DNA of 64,000 bases from contig JAZBQD010000031.1 of assembly GCA_036583965.1 (NCBI GenBank), positions 1,465,481-1,529,480 of the forward strand, given 5' to 3'. This DNA comes from Prunella strophiata. Lineage: Eukaryota; Chordata; Aves; Passeriformes; Prunellidae. The notes under the pieces were generated by a model. The model saw only the letters and a program-made list of their open reading frames with translations. It had not been told where the DNA came from and did not search any database. Every line of letters begins with the position of its first letter. Position 1 is the first letter of the stretch. Below are positions 11,880 through 25,537 of this stretch, piece after piece. The translations under genes were made by a program, and so were the position numbers.

Positions 11880-12005
11880 TAGAATGGTTTGGGTTGATAG
11901 GACCTTAAAGCTCATCCCATTCCACCCCCTGCCATGGGCAGGGACACCTTCAACCTGGCCTGGGACACTTCCAGGGCTGGGGCAGCCACAGCTTAACCCA
12001 AAGCA
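11880..12005 (-). mobile_element. Short CR1 LINE 3' fragment
   Basis: AGAATGGTTTGGGTTGATAG, then CCCCCTGCCATGGGCAGGGA and GGGACACTTCCAGGGCTGGG. There is an internal deletion between the conserved CACCTTC and CAACCTGGCC blocks. Confidence 0.9.
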
Positions 12006-12315
12006 TAGCTGTGGCCATTCCAGCACTCAGATTGTACTGCTGTGACCTTCTCTGAAAATCAAACCTCATGTTATTTTCATCAGTTTGTAAATTTGATCCT
12101 CATTGAAACCCATCCTTGGTCCTTGTCCTCTTCTGGATCATGGGGTGGATTTTTTGGTTCCATGTGACAGAGCACAAGCTTTCGTGCATTAAACTCTGCT
12201 CATTTCACAAGCTTAGACTCACATTTTGTGTGTCTACAGTTTGTATTTTTTGAGGAATTGCCAGATTTATGGTTATTAAATGTGATGGAACCTTTCTGCC
12301 CAAGAATAGAAATCT

Positions 12316-12400
12316 TGGAAGCACAGGATTTGGGTTTTCAGGGACCCTAAAGATGTACTTCCAGCCCCCTCCCCTGGGCAGGTTGTGCCCTTCAAGTGGC
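12316..12400 (-). mobile_element. Possible degraded CR1 3' end
   Basis: GGATTTGGGTTTTCAGGGAC followed by CCAGCCCCCTCCCCTGGGCA resembles the antisense CR1 terminus but is heavily diverged. Could be chance similarity. Confidence 0.4.
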
Positions 12401-13231
12401 TGAGTGAAGTCCAGCCAGTGTTTTGGATCTTTCATGTTTATGGTTTGTTCTTCTGGGCTGCCTGGTTTCTGTGGGTACTGTGGGTCTTTTGTGTAGTGCT
12501 TCAGCAAGGATCAGCATTTTGGGGTGACTCTACACAAGGTTTAGGTTTAAATAATGCATTTATTGGAGCCTCCTGGAGCACTTCTGTGATGAGCCAGAGA
12601 AGGAGAAATGTGTAGGAACTGAGAAAGGAATGGGGATTGTGCTGGGGATGGAAGCAAAGGAGGGGAGTGTCCTGGATGAGGAATGGGGGGTGAGGAGACA
12701 CATTCAGTTTGTGGACAGAGGCCAAACACCCTGATTTCATTCTCTTTTTTCTCTTTATGTTTTTTTTACTTCCTTCTCATGCCTTTTGCTTTCACTGTAC
12801 CCACACTTTAGTTAATTTCTGAGAAGAGAAATAAAATGCTGAAACCGTTTTGGCAGCTTCAAAAGAAGGAAATCCACATTACTGTGGTGTGGCTTTATCA
12901 GCCCATTCTCACTCGGGTGGCCTGAGCTTTGCCACCCTCAAGTGCCATTCCCATGGCACAGTGAGCATGGGCTGGGCTGCTGGGGCTCTCTGAGCTCCAT
13001 GGAATCCAGGCTATCCTGAATGGACAACTCCAGCACCCACTGACCTGCTCAGTGCAGTTCTGTTGTCCCACACCCATGGTGAATTCTCATGTTCACCCCA
13101 CAAATGGTCTTGTGACTGATTGAGCAGAAAGGTTTATGTTCAGGAGAAGTCATAAATAAGCTCTTTCCCCAGCACTTAGTGTGCTAAATGTTAGTGTGAT
13201 GTTTTTCTTCCTCCAGAACTGGAATGCTTGG

Positions 13232-13722
13232 CACAAGAAGGATGTGGATCTGTTAGAGTGGGTCCAGAAGAGGCCATGGAGCTGCTCCAAGGGCTGGAGC
13301 CCCTCTGCTCTGGAGCCAGGCTGGAAGAGCTGGGGCTGCTCACCTGGAGAGGAGAAGGATCCAGGGAGAGCTCAGAGCCCCTTCCAGGGCCTAAAGGGGC
13401 TGCAGGAGAGCTGGAGAGGGGCTTGGGACATGGGATGGAGGGACAGGACACAGGGAATGGCTCCCACTGCCAGAGGGCAGGGATGGATGGGATATTGGGA
13501 AGGAATTCCTGGCTGTGATGGTGGGGAGGCCCTGGCACAGGGTGCCCAGAGAAGCTGTGGCTGTCCCTGGATCCCTGGAAGTGTCCAAGGCCAGGCTGGA
13601 CAGGGCTTGGAGCAACCTGGGATAGAGGAAGGTGTCCCTGCCCATGGCAGGGAATTGATTTTTTAAGAGTCTTTGACAAGATGATCTTTCAGGTCCCTTC
13701 AACCCAGACCATTCTGCAATGA
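13232..13722 (+). mobile_element. CR1 LINE 3' fragment (about 490 bp)
   Basis: Sense orientation, from AAGGATGTGGATCTGTTAGA through GGAGAGGAGAAGGATCCAGG, GAAGCTGTGGCTGTCCCTGG and CCCTGCCCATGGCAGGGAA to the 3' end CAACCCAGACCATTCTGCAA. It explains overlapping open frames on both strands here, none of which is a host gene. Confidence 0.95.
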
Positions 13723-15019
13723 CTTGAAGTGTCACAAATGTGTGTTAAGGGTGGGTCCTTTGTAGTCTCTGTGGCCACATTTTGCAGAGGACACAGCATG
13801 GAGCAAACAGCACATGTGGCTCCAGGAGTGTTCCCTGTGAGAGGATGGATCTGTTCTCTGGTGGAGGGAATTCTCTGTCATGCAGCAGGGGGAATGTGCT
13901 GCTTCTCACCCAGAACTTGCTGATTTTTCCTTTCCTTCTTTTCTTCTGAATTCCTGGCTGCCAGGCTCAGGTGGGCTCAGGAGCTTTGTCATAAAAAACT
14001 TCCAGCTCTAATCCCTCAGTGTGCCATCAAAACACAGATAAAAAATACTACTGGTCCTCCTTGGTGTGTGTGTGTTGAGGTGGAGAGGGGCTGGGAGGTG
14101 GATTTTTGGAGGAAGGGCTGTGTGGAAATCTTTCCCAATTTCTTTTCCTGTAATCCATGTTTAACATTCTTGTTCTGTGCTTCAGCCCCTCACCTTTAAC
14201 TGGAGTGCTCTGAGATTGCTTATCTGAAAGGGATGGAGGTTCATTATGTTAATTGGCTCTGAAATGACTGCATCAAATATCAGTAATTGGTATTATTATT
14301 CTGCTCTTGTTGTGTCCTAGGGTTTCCAGGGAGCAGAAATTAATATGGAAACCTGCTCTTTGTGCTGTGCTTGCTGGCAGAACCTCACGTGAGGTTGGGG
14401 TTTCGAGAGGCTGTTCAGTGATTCTGGTGACAAAGAGTGGGGCTGGTGACATGGAGAGGGGAAAGATCCCTGCTCAGAGATGTCTCTGCTTAATCCCAGC
14501 TCCAGGAGAGCTCCCTGCTCCCACTGGGGGAGTCAGAGCTGTGAATACAGCAAAGACACAGCCACTTGCCAGGTGAACTATGGATGTGTGGCTGGAAAAT
14601 TGATTTTAGGAGGGGAGCACGCGTGGAATAAGCTGGTGCTGCCACTCCTGACTGTGCTGCCTAAAATTGTTTGGAGAAGGGATAACTCCTTCTGGCATGG
14701 TGTGTCTGCCTGCTGCTGACAGCACTATTTCTACCCAGTTATGAGGTTGTTTTTCCTCAAAACTCTTCTCTCCCAGCTCTCTGGTTTGTCCAGAATGGTT
14801 TTGTCCCTCATGAGGCAGAGTGGAGCTTTCCTGATGGTGCTGACAGGAGTGAGCTGGGGGCATAACTCAATCCTCTCTAAGCTGCAAAGCAGAGCAACAT
14901 TTTGGTAATTTGCTGTAATGGGATCTCTGTGCTCAGCAGAATTTGGTGTGGATGGGAGAAAGAAAGAAGGGAGGGTGGCTGGATAATTCCTCCTGAGGGG
15001 CAACAGGGGCAGCTCTGAT

Positions 15020-15280
15020 TTCTCTGTGGGCAGGGACAGGACACAGGGAATAATGGCTGGAGCTGTGCCAGGAAGGTTTAGGTTGGATGTTAGGAAAATT
15101 CCCCCAGAGGGTGTCAGGCACTGGAACATCTCCCCAGGGAATGGGCATGGCCCAGAAACTGCCAGGAGAGTTTGGACAGTGCTCTCAGGGATGCACAGGA
15201 TGGGATTGTTGGAGTGTCTGTGCAGGGCCAGGGGTTGGATTGAGATCCAACTCTGGATATTCCATGATTCTCTAATGGAT
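15020..15280 (+). mobile_element. CR1 LINE 3' fragment (diverged subfamily)
   Basis: GGTTTAGGTTGGATGTTAGG, then GTGTCAGGCACTGGAACATC and the terminus GGATATTCCATGATTCTCTA. It ends differently from the dominant copies, so it is a separate CR1 subfamily. Confidence 0.85.
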
Positions 15281-16881
15281 GAGGAATTTAAGAAATTTGG
15301 GGTAGGAGCCAGAAGCTGGAGTAAGAACAGCATTAGCAGGTAGGAGATCAGGTCCACAGACAGGAAATGAGAGTGAAGGAAATGTGAATCTGCTTTTAGT
15401 TCCTTTCTTTCTAAGCCTATCTCTTTGTTTCCACTCTGTTCCCTGGTGATCCCTAGGGGTCTGGCTCTGGCAGAGGGCTGGAGGGTGGCATGCTGAGGAG
15501 TGCTGGGCTGCTGTTGATCCATGGATAGCCATGGCTGGGATACAGCCAGGACACCCAGGAGGTGTTTGGGAGGGGCCTGTGGCCATCCTGACTGGAGTAA
15601 ACCCAAACCATGCTCAGTGTGTAGGGCACTGAGTTACTCCTTCTGCATTGTGGAAGAGCAGGTGTTTGTAAGGATCCCCCTCCTGTTCTTTCCTGTCCTG
15701 TAGCAGCCAGGCTGGAAGTTGCCAAGGGATTTGCTTTTTCCATCCCTGGGGTCCTGTAATCAAACCCCTCCTACATCTGCCCAGACCAAATCACAAATAC
15801 CTGGGGGATGTAAATCAAGCCAGGTGCTGATTGCACTTTTACCCTCATCTACAGCTCCAAGCATCCTGGTTTCTTCTCCTGCTCTCTGCTTTTCCAAGCA
15901 TTAGTTTTACTTGGCAAAACCAGAGGGGTCTGCATCACCTCTCCAGCACTGGAATCAGAGATGAGCTGGAGCATCACTGCTGATGCTCATTAAAAGCTGA
16001 CTTCCAGCTTTGGGGGTGCTGTGAGTTGGGAGGAGTGTTAGAGCCATGTTACAGCTGTATGGGATACTTAAAAATAATGGGAAATATTGATTTGCAGAAG
16101 GAGAGCTGCTTGCAGGCAGTGGATGAGAACATGGTGGGCAAGAGAATCCTTTTTTCTCTCCAGCTGCCTCCTGGATGCCTGGAGCTTTGTAAAGAAATTT
16201 GCCACAGTCTGATGCACTCATTGTGGAATTAAGGACAAACTTTGATTCTACTGTTTTAGGACTGTTTCCTTATTATTTGAATCTTTGCTCAGAAAAAAGT
16301 CTCAAAGTTTTTTTCACCATGTCTCTGAGTCCTCTCTGAGCAGCACAAGACACTGTTGGCCTTTCAGTGGAGTCAGATTTTCTGAAGTTTCACCTCTTTT
16401 TATTTAATTTTTTATTTTTTAAAATAAAATACTCCTTAGATTGAAGTTGGTATGATACAACTTCCATCTGGGAACTATTTTAGATGTAATTTGAAAAAAC
16501 AGACTGTAAAACACACACTCATAAAAACAGTTTGTCCTTTCCAATGTACTAGAAAACGATTCTCAGCAGCCTCTTAATGCCCTCTGCTTGCCTGTATTTA
16601 AGCTCCATGACATGCTCAGAGACACAGTTACAGTGGATTTTAATACTGAGTCACACATAAATTCCCAGTATGGATCATTTGGGGAAGATTAATATGGAGA
16701 ATATGTTAATAGTAAAGAATTTGAGGTCATTGCAGATTTTGCAGCCTTGAATGTGCATGAGGAGCTTGGTGACTGTAAAGTTGCTGTCCAGTTTGGCTTG
16801 AAAATGAGATTACTCAAAAAAATCTGCTTTTAACTTTGGAAACTGTGTGGATGTGCACAAATGCTCCTGCCTTAGAAGCAT
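15281..16881. other. Non-coding stretch, nothing recognised
   Basis: No gene or repeat was recognised. AT-rich from about 16.4 to 16.8 kb. The minus-strand reading frame of 291 codons (14731-15606) partly runs over the CR1 at 15020-15280 and looks non-coding. Confidence 0.55.
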
Positions 16882-17158
16882 GGAGTTCCAGAATGGTTTG
16901 GGTTGGAGGGGACTTTAGAGGTCATCTCATCCCACCCCCTGCCATGGGCAGGGACACATCCCACTGTCCCAGGCTGCTCCAAGCCCTGTCCAACCCTGAC
17001 TTGGACACTTCCAGGGGTCCAGGGGCAGCCACAGCTTCTCTGGGCACCCTGTGCCAGGGCCTCCCCACCCTCCCAGCCATGAATTCCTTCCCAATATCCC
17101 ATCCAACCCTGCCCTGTGTCCTGTCCTTGTCCCATTCCCTGTGTCCTGTCCCTGTCCA
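16882..17158 (-). mobile_element. CR1 LINE 3' fragment
   Basis: CAGAATGGTTTGGGTTGGAG through CTGCCATGGGCAGGGACACA and GGGGCAGCCACAGCTTCTCT, ending near GTGTCCTGTCCCTGTCC, where a short internal duplication of the CCCTGTGTCCTGTCC motif is present. Confidence 0.94.
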
Positions 17159-18760
17159 AAAGTGTGGATCAGTTTTCTGCAGACTCCTGGAACCCATCTC
17201 CCCACTTTTGGCTTTTTAGCATTCCTTGTGCCTCCAGCTCTAGTCAGGACAATTTTTTGGCATGAGGCAGGAGCGAGGCACCACTTAACAGCTTAAGGAT
17301 TTGCCAGCTGATCCCATCAGCTTTCCATAGGGTGCCACTGATTTCCCAGGCTTTGATTTGATGCTGTTATTCATGAGCAGCTCCCTCAGCCCCAGGGAGG
17401 TCCCTTGATTAAGTCATTAGTGCTCTGTGGGACCTCATGGGGAGCCCAGGCTGCCTCAAATAATGAGCTGAGACAAGAGTGGCAGCATCAGAAGTGTCAG
17501 CATCCTGCCCCATCCCTTCCCCTTCTGATTCCTTATTTTTCATGGTGGGCTTGGTTACGGTGCCATCTGATTTTTGTGAGAGGGAATTTTTTGTTGCTTG
17601 GCTGTGGAGAAATAGAATTGGGCAAGGATCATGAAAAAAAAGTGTCTGGCCATGTTTGACCTGCCCTTCCTCTTCTTCATCCCCAGCTTCAGGGTTTGCT
17701 GGAGACTTAAAAAAAAGCCAGACCAAACCAAACCAAACATCAAATTGCTTTTGAGTAACGTGAAATCCTGATTATGGAAATGTGAATTGTGTATCACAAC
17801 ACACATTCATGTTCTGCCTGCTCAGAAATCCTGCTGCTGGCCTGTGCATGGGCATCTAAAGGGAATTTTTAGAAACTTATTGGGATGACTGTGTGAAACC
17901 AATGTCTTCATGGCCAAAATGGGTGGTTTTGGGTGCAAAGCAGCACTGATGTGTATTTTATGGACAAATAAACTGTTGAGGTCTTTTCCTCAAGGACCAG
18001 GCAGCCTAAACTGGGTATTGTAGCAAAGCAAAGCAGCAGAGAAGGGTGGGTGAGGAGCCCTGAGAGGGGATTGATGGATATTCTTAATCTGGGAGAGGGG
18101 AATGGTGGCACTCCTAAGCTTTTTCTGTGTTTGAAAATCCTGTTTTCCATTGTTCATATTACACCAAACTTCAGGTAGAACATTCCAGCTAGTTGCTTGC
18201 TGGTGCTTTTTGGGAAGACTGTAATGCAAACTGTTCAGCTGTTTTGGAGGATGAGACTGAGAAAATACATTTCCTTACAATTAAAAATAAACACAAATAA
18301 AGGCAGGGTGACCAATTCGAGTCATGGTGCCTCTGCACTTGGGAGCAATATTGGATGATTGGCAAATACCTCGTTTGCAGTTCCCATAAAATCCACCAAA
18401 GCTGGGCCAATTTGGAAACACTGAGGGAATAAGGGCAGGGAATTAAGAGGGAGAGGAGGGAGGAAAGCTGTGTTTGTTAATCATCACTGAATACCACCCT
18501 CGGGTTGGAGCCTGTCCTCACTGTTCCCATGGACTGTGTCATTTTGGGGAAGCTGCTGGAAACAATCTCTTCAGAAATATTCATCCCAGAGCAGTGGTTT
18601 TGAGCAGCCTGGAGTTAGTTTTGCAGGGATGATGGAATTCAGTGGGACCTGCCCTCTCTGTGTGTGTGCCTGAATGTGAAAATATGTGTGTGTATATAGG
18701 TGTATGGTGGTGAAGGTGATAAAATACACCTGTATATAAATGTGGAAGTGTTTTAGGATG

Positions 18761-18863
18761 AGGTTTGGGGCAACCTGGGATAGTGGAAAGTGTCTCTGCC
18801 TGTGGCAGGGGGTGGAACTGGATGAGCTTTTGGGTCCCTTTCAACCCACACCATTCTGTGATA
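18761..18863 (+). mobile_element. CR1 LINE terminal fragment
   Basis: Only the last 100 bp of CR1 remains: GGCAACCTGGGATAGTGGAA through TCAACCCACACCATTCTGTG. Confidence 0.9.
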
Positions 18864-21130
18864 TATTAAAATCTGAGGCATCCCCTCATGAGCAGAAACT
18901 GCTGGTCCATACCCATCCTCTGAGGCCCCTGTCCTTGTGGAAGGACAATGTTGGTGCTTTAAGAGCTTCATCCTGGGTCAAATTTGGGTTGAAACAGCTT
19001 CAGAAGATTTTAGAAAACACAGTTGTACAAATTGTATTTCTGTAGGAATCCAGGCTGGAGGTGGGATGATGCATTGGAGCCTCGTAGGGGACAGTGGGGA
19101 TAAAACCCCTTCTTTTTCTTCTGTTGGAGGTGATGGTGACCTGCAAGAAAAATAAATATGGTGAAGCATTACAGAGTATTTTGGACCTGTCGTCCTGATA
19201 CAGGAAATTTTTCCTGGCACAACATCTGAGATGACCACACGTGTCCCCCATGCTCAGTTAACCCAGCAGGAATTAGTGCAGGAGATGTTCCTGTGTAACA
19301 AACCAAACAGCAAACAACCTGCTTGACTTTGAGATGGAGCCTGTGACAAAATGAGCAGAGCTCTGGATTTCACAGCCTCATAATAAAGCTTTTGCATGTG
19401 CTGAAGTTACAGAATTAAACATCACTGCTGGTGGCACCACCCATCGTTCCTGTGGTGACAAAGACCTGCAGGAGTTCCAGGTAGATGTGAGAATCACTGA
19501 AGGATGATTTGTGTTATCTGGTGGGCAAACACTCAGATTTGCCATTTTTTTAGGTTATTTTTGTTTGATAAAGCAGATTTATTTTTTAAGGACCGCTTCT
19601 TGTGCTTAATCAATTTTCTCTTGTCTGTAGTGAAAAGAAATTGAGTGTAAAATTTGTGCTTATAGGGAGGAGTGGGTTCTCCATGAGCTGCTCTGAACAA
19701 ATCCATCTTGGTGTGGCCAGGCAGCATCAGAGCTGTCATGAAGATGGTGTGAGCTCCTATCTCTGCTTTTTTTTCATCAGGGTAGGAAATAAAAGTCATG
19801 GAAAAGCTGTGATAAAGCTGTAAATGTGATCATGTGAGTTCTTAGGAGTAGCTGCATCCTGGCCCTTGTGATTTTCATCAAGTGCAGAGAACAAGAAAAT
19901 CTGTGGAGTTCACAACAGCAGTGGAGTAATAAATTGTTCCAAGAATATGATAAATGACATGGAGCAATCCAGATGATTTTTAAACTGGAGGATGGAGTGA
20001 GCAGAGTGGGCTGTGCCTGGGGCAGAGGGCTCAGCCCTCCAGGAACAGCTGCTCTGCAAAGGTACTTGTGGTTGGACTGAGCAGCCAAATCTGCTTCAGT
20101 TCCCAGAATAAGAAGTGTTTCATGCCATCTATGGACATGTGAGCTGGGAAATAGCAACAAGGGATGTTTTTACTCCAAAAACTGAATTTCTGAAAATACT
20201 GTTCAAGTAGCTTATTTAGCTCTGATATCCGTATGTTAAAATAGATGTGGGAAAAGTTGGAGATCCTGCAGAAGGAGCAGCAGGGCAGCTTTTGGATCAG
20301 GGTGAAAATATCTAGAGTTGAACTTTTAAACTCTCCCACTGTGCTTGTGGGTCAGGAGAGAGACCAAAACTTGAATCCCTTCTCTGGGGAGAGGGTGGGG
20401 AGAAGCTGCTTGGAAGGTGACATTGAAAGGTAAACATGGGCTGGGATGAATCACTGGAGCAAATTCCCAGGAAGGGATGGATTTGCTGCCTCTGAGTTTA
20501 TCTTTGGAGGTTGAACTTGCTTTTTCTTTACCTGTGGGAATGCTGAGGTCCAGAGAGGATCTGCTGCCAGTTTGGTGGCAATGAGCAAAGGAAGTTTCCA
20601 TTGCCTTTCTTGAAGAGAAAATCTCAAGGCACCTTTTCTGCTGTGGAAGCAAAATGCCATTGTGGAACAGAGGGTGGCTTTGCACCATAAAATCCTGGAA
20701 GTTCTTGCTTGGATCAGTTCCTTTTGAATGAGTTTTGGCAGTGGGCTGGGAGCTTAGGACAATTTTCTGGAAGGGGATTGTTGTCACTTCTATGTGTTCT
20801 TCCTGCTGGAGAAGGAAGAACTGTGCCAAGACAGATTCTGATGTGCCTCGAGTTATTCTTTGCAGCAGTTCATTTACCCCTGCTGAGCACCCCTCACTTC
20901 CATGGTAATTCTCTGTGCCACTTGACTGGTTTAAGGTGAAAAGGATTTGTAAAATCCCCAGCTGTTGGTTCAGGTGAAGAGGAACACCAAGAACCTTAAT
21001 TTGAAAGTCCAGTTTTTATCCCTGAAAGTCTTGATCCTCTGAAGTATGTGCAAAGTGATTTCTTTAATAAAGTTTTTCTGAGTTAAATAGGGGGGAAAAA
21101 ATTTCTTCTTTCCTCTCAAAAGTAAGTTCT
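18864..21130. other. Non-coding stretch, nothing recognised
   Basis: Unique-looking sequence with frequent stops in all frames. No transposon blocks were seen. Confidence 0.55.
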
Positions 21131-21345
21131 AATCATAAAATCATTTAGGTTGGAAGACTTCTTTAAGGTTATTGAGTCCAGCTGTTCTCCCACCACTGAC
21201 CCATGTCCCCAAGTGTCATATCCACACAGCTTCTAAATCCCTCCAGGGATGGGGGCTCCTGTGCCCTGGGCAGCTGTGCCAGGGCTGGGAAACTCTTTTG
21301 GGGAAGAAATTATTCCTAATACCAATTGAAATATTGTCTTTTGTC
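21131..21345 (-). mobile_element. CR1 LINE 3' fragment (older subfamily)
   Basis: AATCATAAAATCATTTAGGT, then ACCCATGTCCCCAAGTGTCA, CCTCCAGGGATGGGGGCTCC and AAGAAATTATTCCTAATACC follow the order of an antisense older CR1. Confidence 0.88.
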
Positions 21346-23782
21346 TTGTTTCTCCTTGTTGATAAGTGTTAGGAGTAACAGTTCCATGGTAAATGTCCTG
21401 TTTTCCTTATCCACCCTCATTTCCACGTTGGAAATCCCTGTGCATTCCTTCTTTCCCTATGCAAAGCCCTCTCTAGGTTTGCAGACTTGAGCTTGCTGAG
21501 GGAATTTAGGGATTTTTAAAGGGAATCTTTGTCCCTTTGGATTTTCAGTGGTCACTTGGCCATCCCAAGGTCAAGGTTGAGAGTTATGCCTCCTGCAAGA
21601 GGGCATGAAAGGGGAATTTTGGCATCTGGGGTGGATGATTGGAACCCCCAGAGCTCTCAGTGAAGCATTTCCAGTGTGAGTTACACCCTGCCTTGTGTGC
21701 TGGCAGACTCCTGCTCAGCTGGAAGGTGAATTATTAGCTTCAATCCCTTTCCCTTCTGGTGACTCAGCAGCTTTCAGGGCATCTCCAGCCTGCCTGAATT
21801 TGGATCGTGAGTCTGAACCCAGCCCAGCAAAGTCTGTGAAAGTACAGCATAAGGAAAAGGCAGGAGAAACTTTGGTGACAGGTTTGGACTTGACTCTTGG
21901 GGACCAGAGGGGATAATTTCCCAATTTGTTTCTGGGAAATCAATTGGTTTTGTTCAGGTTTATGGAAGAAATGAACAGTTTATCCTTCACCAGCCTGTTA
22001 AAATTCCTTTCTCACAACGGGATCATAAAATCTTTGACTTTCTCTCTGCTTGCAACAACAGGTTTTAATTTCCCTGTTTGTGGGATTTTGTTTGCTGAAA
22101 TGGAACATAAATAGGGGCTCTTTGGAGTTTTCTTGTGGGGATTTTTCCCCCTGTGGACCCCTCCTGCGTTATCCCACTCATAATAACAGGATTCCCAAGC
22201 ACTCCTTCATTTCCAGCTCTGCTTTACAGGTTCTTTTCTGGAGGATTAATATGCTGGGTAACCTCTGTGCATAAACAATTCAGGAGCAAATGCTGGAGAG
22301 CAAATGCAGTTAATGGAGCCTGATGGATTTTTGGCCATTTTTATGGGACACGTTGCCTGAATTAGCCTGGGAAACTTTTCTGCTCTTAAATATCAGAGCT
22401 CAATTTAATGTTTTGTTGTCCAAACATCCGCTGGACTTTGGCATCTCCTTAATGGCACTTGGAATGGGAGTGCCAGGAATGCTTTCCAGAGCTGTGGATC
22501 TGGGCTTGTGTTGCTCTGTCTCCATCAGGTTGGAGCATCCCAGGAATGATTTCCTGGGCATAATTCTGTATTAGGTTGCAATATTTGTCTGCCTTAGTGC
22601 AGGGAATGAGCTTAAATAATTGCCAAATTTTAGATTGGCAGTGGCACCTCTGACAGTGGGAGAACTAATGGTGGTGCAGGCAGGTGAGGGAAGGATAAAA
22701 CCAGCCTGGATAAGAGCCTTGAAAGAAGAGAAAATAGGGAAGCAAGTGGAGATAATTGTCAGGGAAGAGTGAGATGGAAGCAGATTGGGATGTTTTTGTG
22801 ACCAGGAGTAAAGGAAAAAGCTTTTTGGTGAACTCTGTGAGGATGAGCAGAGGAAAATGGACAAATTTCTCTGGCTGGTGAAGAGATGAGGTCAGAAAAT
22901 AAAACTGAGAGCATTAAATATCCCAAGATGCCATTTAGTGCTGTGTGTTCCCTGCTGGCCTTCCCCAGCCCCCACGAGCAGGGATTGCTCCAGGCCACCT
23001 GGGGCTGCAAATTCTCCATCCCAGTTTCCTGTGGGGCAGGAGGAGATCTGTGTACATATCTGAGAGGCTGGGTTTAATTTCCAGGAGGATGTAAGTCTTG
23101 TTTATGTTGGAGCAGTGAGCAGGAGAGGCCAGGAAGAGACCATGTGTGTAAGAACAGGGCTGGATTCCCTGTGGAGCAGAGGAGCCTTCCTGGGCACCTC
23201 TCCACAGCTGCTCTCTGCATCAGGCATGAAGAAAAAAAAAAAAAAAAGGCAATTTAAATGTTCTTTATAAAAGATAACAACAGCAAAGTTCTGTTTCAAA
23301 GGATGGAAGGCCCCTTATCCACTAAATTCATCCCATCACAGAGATTCCTGTGATCTCCAGAGACCTTTAGGAGCTGCAGCTCACCACATCAAAGGAGTGT
23401 CCGTGGGGCTTGGAGCACAAACATGGAATATTCAGGTGCCATAGGGGCTTCACAAGGCTCTGAGGAACAGATATTCCCTTGCTCAGACACCATCTGACAG
23501 CCTCCCCCTTCCAGACAACTCTGCATCAAAGGTGACCTGAAAAACTTTTTTTAACACATGAAAACATGTCCTGAACTTAAAAATGCCAAAGTCCAGGTTT
23601 AAGAACTTTCCCTCTGCTTTAAAGATGTTTCTTTGCAAAGTAAGTTTTGCTTGTCCTCACAGATTTTAAGCTCTGGGAACCGTGGACCTCTCCTGGCACA
23701 GTGCTGAAGGGGGACAGGGAGGGACCCACAGCAGGGGACAGCTGAGAATGACCCATGCTCCAGTACTTGTGTGGCATCATCT

Positions 23783-23990
23783 GATACTCTGCTGGCTTCC
23801 CACTGCCAGAGGGCAGGGCTGGTGGGATTTTGGGAAGAAATTCTTGGCTGTGAGGGTGGGGAGGCCCTGGCATGGGTTTCCCCAGGAAGCTGTGGCTGCC
23901 CCTGGATCCCTGGCAGTGCCCAAGGCCAGCTTGGATGGGGTGAGGATGAGGATTTCTCTCCTCTGCCCATGGCACAGAGTGACCTGTGGG
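23783..23990 (+). mobile_element. CR1 LINE 3' fragment, terminus lost
   Basis: CCACTGCCAGAGGGCAGGGC through GGAAGCTGTGGCTGCCCCTG and GGCAGTGCCCAAGGCCAGCT to CTCTGCCCATGGCACAGAGT. The usual ATTCTGTG end is missing. Confidence 0.9.
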
Positions 23991-25446
23991 GGTCCTGCAG
24001 TGTCCCCTCTGTGCTGAGTCAGGATCAGTGCAGGTGACCCCATGGCCCTGTGAGCCCTTCCAGGGTTGCCAGCCTTGGCTCTCCCTCTCTGCAAACACCC
24101 CAAGAGCTGGGATGGGCTGACCCACGTGTGTGGGTAGGAGATGGGGACCTCAGGAAAGCTCAGCACCCTGGGGAGCACTGGGGACACCAGGCTCAGTCAC
24201 ACCACTGTCTGCTGCCCAGAGCCCTGCAGTGCTTCAACCAGGAATGACCCTTGTTCCTTCCAGCCTCCCACAGAGCAACATTTCCCTGTTTTCCCAGGAG
24301 AGTTTCCCTAATGGGATCTGGAATGGAGGCCAGTGCCAGGCAAGCAGCCAGCAGACATCTCAGCAGTGGGATGTTCTCCCCTCCAGCCCTGCAGTGTCCA
24401 GGGCAGCTGGATGGGGATGAAAACCACCATCTCCCACCAGCCTGGGCTGGTGAGGCTGCTCCCTGAGTTCAAGGAATTAATTTTCTCTTTGATCATCCTT
24501 AGGGAAGAGTCCAGCAGAACCTGGGGGTGCTGCTGGGACAGGTGCCTGCTGGCTCAGGAATCTTCAAAACATTTCTCCTCTGGCCAGCACTCCTGGAGGC
24601 TTTCCTGGGTTGGGTCTGTGCCAGCCTCGTTGTGCTCCTGGCCCCAGCTTGTCACCTGCCTTGCTGTGTCCCAGCAGATGTGACAGAGCTCTGCTGCTCC
24701 TGATGGTGGGGAGAGTCACGCTGTGTTTCTGTGTGTTCCTCGGGTTTGGCAGAGCTGCAGAAATCAGCATTTCCCCGTTTTATGGATGCCCCTCCCCTTC
24801 TGCCAAGTGGGAATAAGGTTGCAGAAAGTGCCTGTCCCCGTGAGGGAACAATTTGGTGGCATTCAGGAGTTGCTGACTCTTGAACAGCTTCTGCTGGTCC
24901 AGCCAGTTCTTTGAAAGTTGGAGTTTTTGGGTACTTTTTTTTTTCTTTTTTGTTCAAATAGCAGCTTGCGACGGGCCAGAAACTGTTGTGACAGTAACTC
25001 TAAAATCCTTAAGCTGCTTGAATCACTCCAAGGAGCCAGGCAATAAAAGAGCTGGAATAAAATGTATCCCACAATGTCCTTCACTTCTGCTGACAACTGC
25101 AGTTTAAATTACTGGTGCAACCCTTTAGCATAGCTGGCTTGTAAAAACTAATAAAATATAAAATGAAGTAGAACTGTGACTTGCCTCCTCTTCTCTGGTG
25201 GAGAGTAGGGAGAAATCACCCTTTTTTTTTTTGGGTGAGCCTCTGTTGGGTGCTGTTATTGCTTTAATGACAGTGATCCGAATAAAATATTAATATATGC
25301 TGGAATTTTTACATCATATTAATTATATAGTGTTTGTTAGACAAGGGCCTTCACTTTAATCTAAAGTGGCATTTATTCTATGAAGAGCCTGATGTTTTCC
25401 AGAGTTTACATTAAAATTAGGCTTTTTAAAAAAAACTCTTAAGCTC

Positions 25447-25537
25447 TCTTCTAGTGGAATGTGACCCCCATGGCAGGGGGTTGAAATGAGATGATATTTG
25501 AGGTTCCTTCTAACCCAAAAAATCCTGTGACTCTCAG
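25447..25537 (+). mobile_element. CR1 LINE terminal fragment
   Basis: TAGTGGAATGTGACCCCCAT through TTCCTTCTAACCCAAAAAAT. Short and diverged. Confidence 0.75.

Larger units (their letters stand above)
10511..13231. other. Non-coding stretch with CR1 remnants only
   Basis: Apart from the CR1 copy at 11880-12005 and a doubtful one near 12316, nothing was recognised. The open frames in 12.2-12.7 kb have no resemblance to a family I know. Confidence 0.55.

Noticed and set aside
13181..13735. Overlapping open frames of 96-162 codons on both strands
   Set aside because: They lie entirely in a CR1 3' fragment, and the same peptide patterns recur at the other CR1 copies (for example 3.8, 41.4 and 53.7 kb).
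14731..15606. Minus-strand frame of 291 codons as a possible gene
   Set aside because: It overlaps a diverged CR1 and has no domain, no signal peptide and no conserved motif. It is consistent with a chance open stretch.
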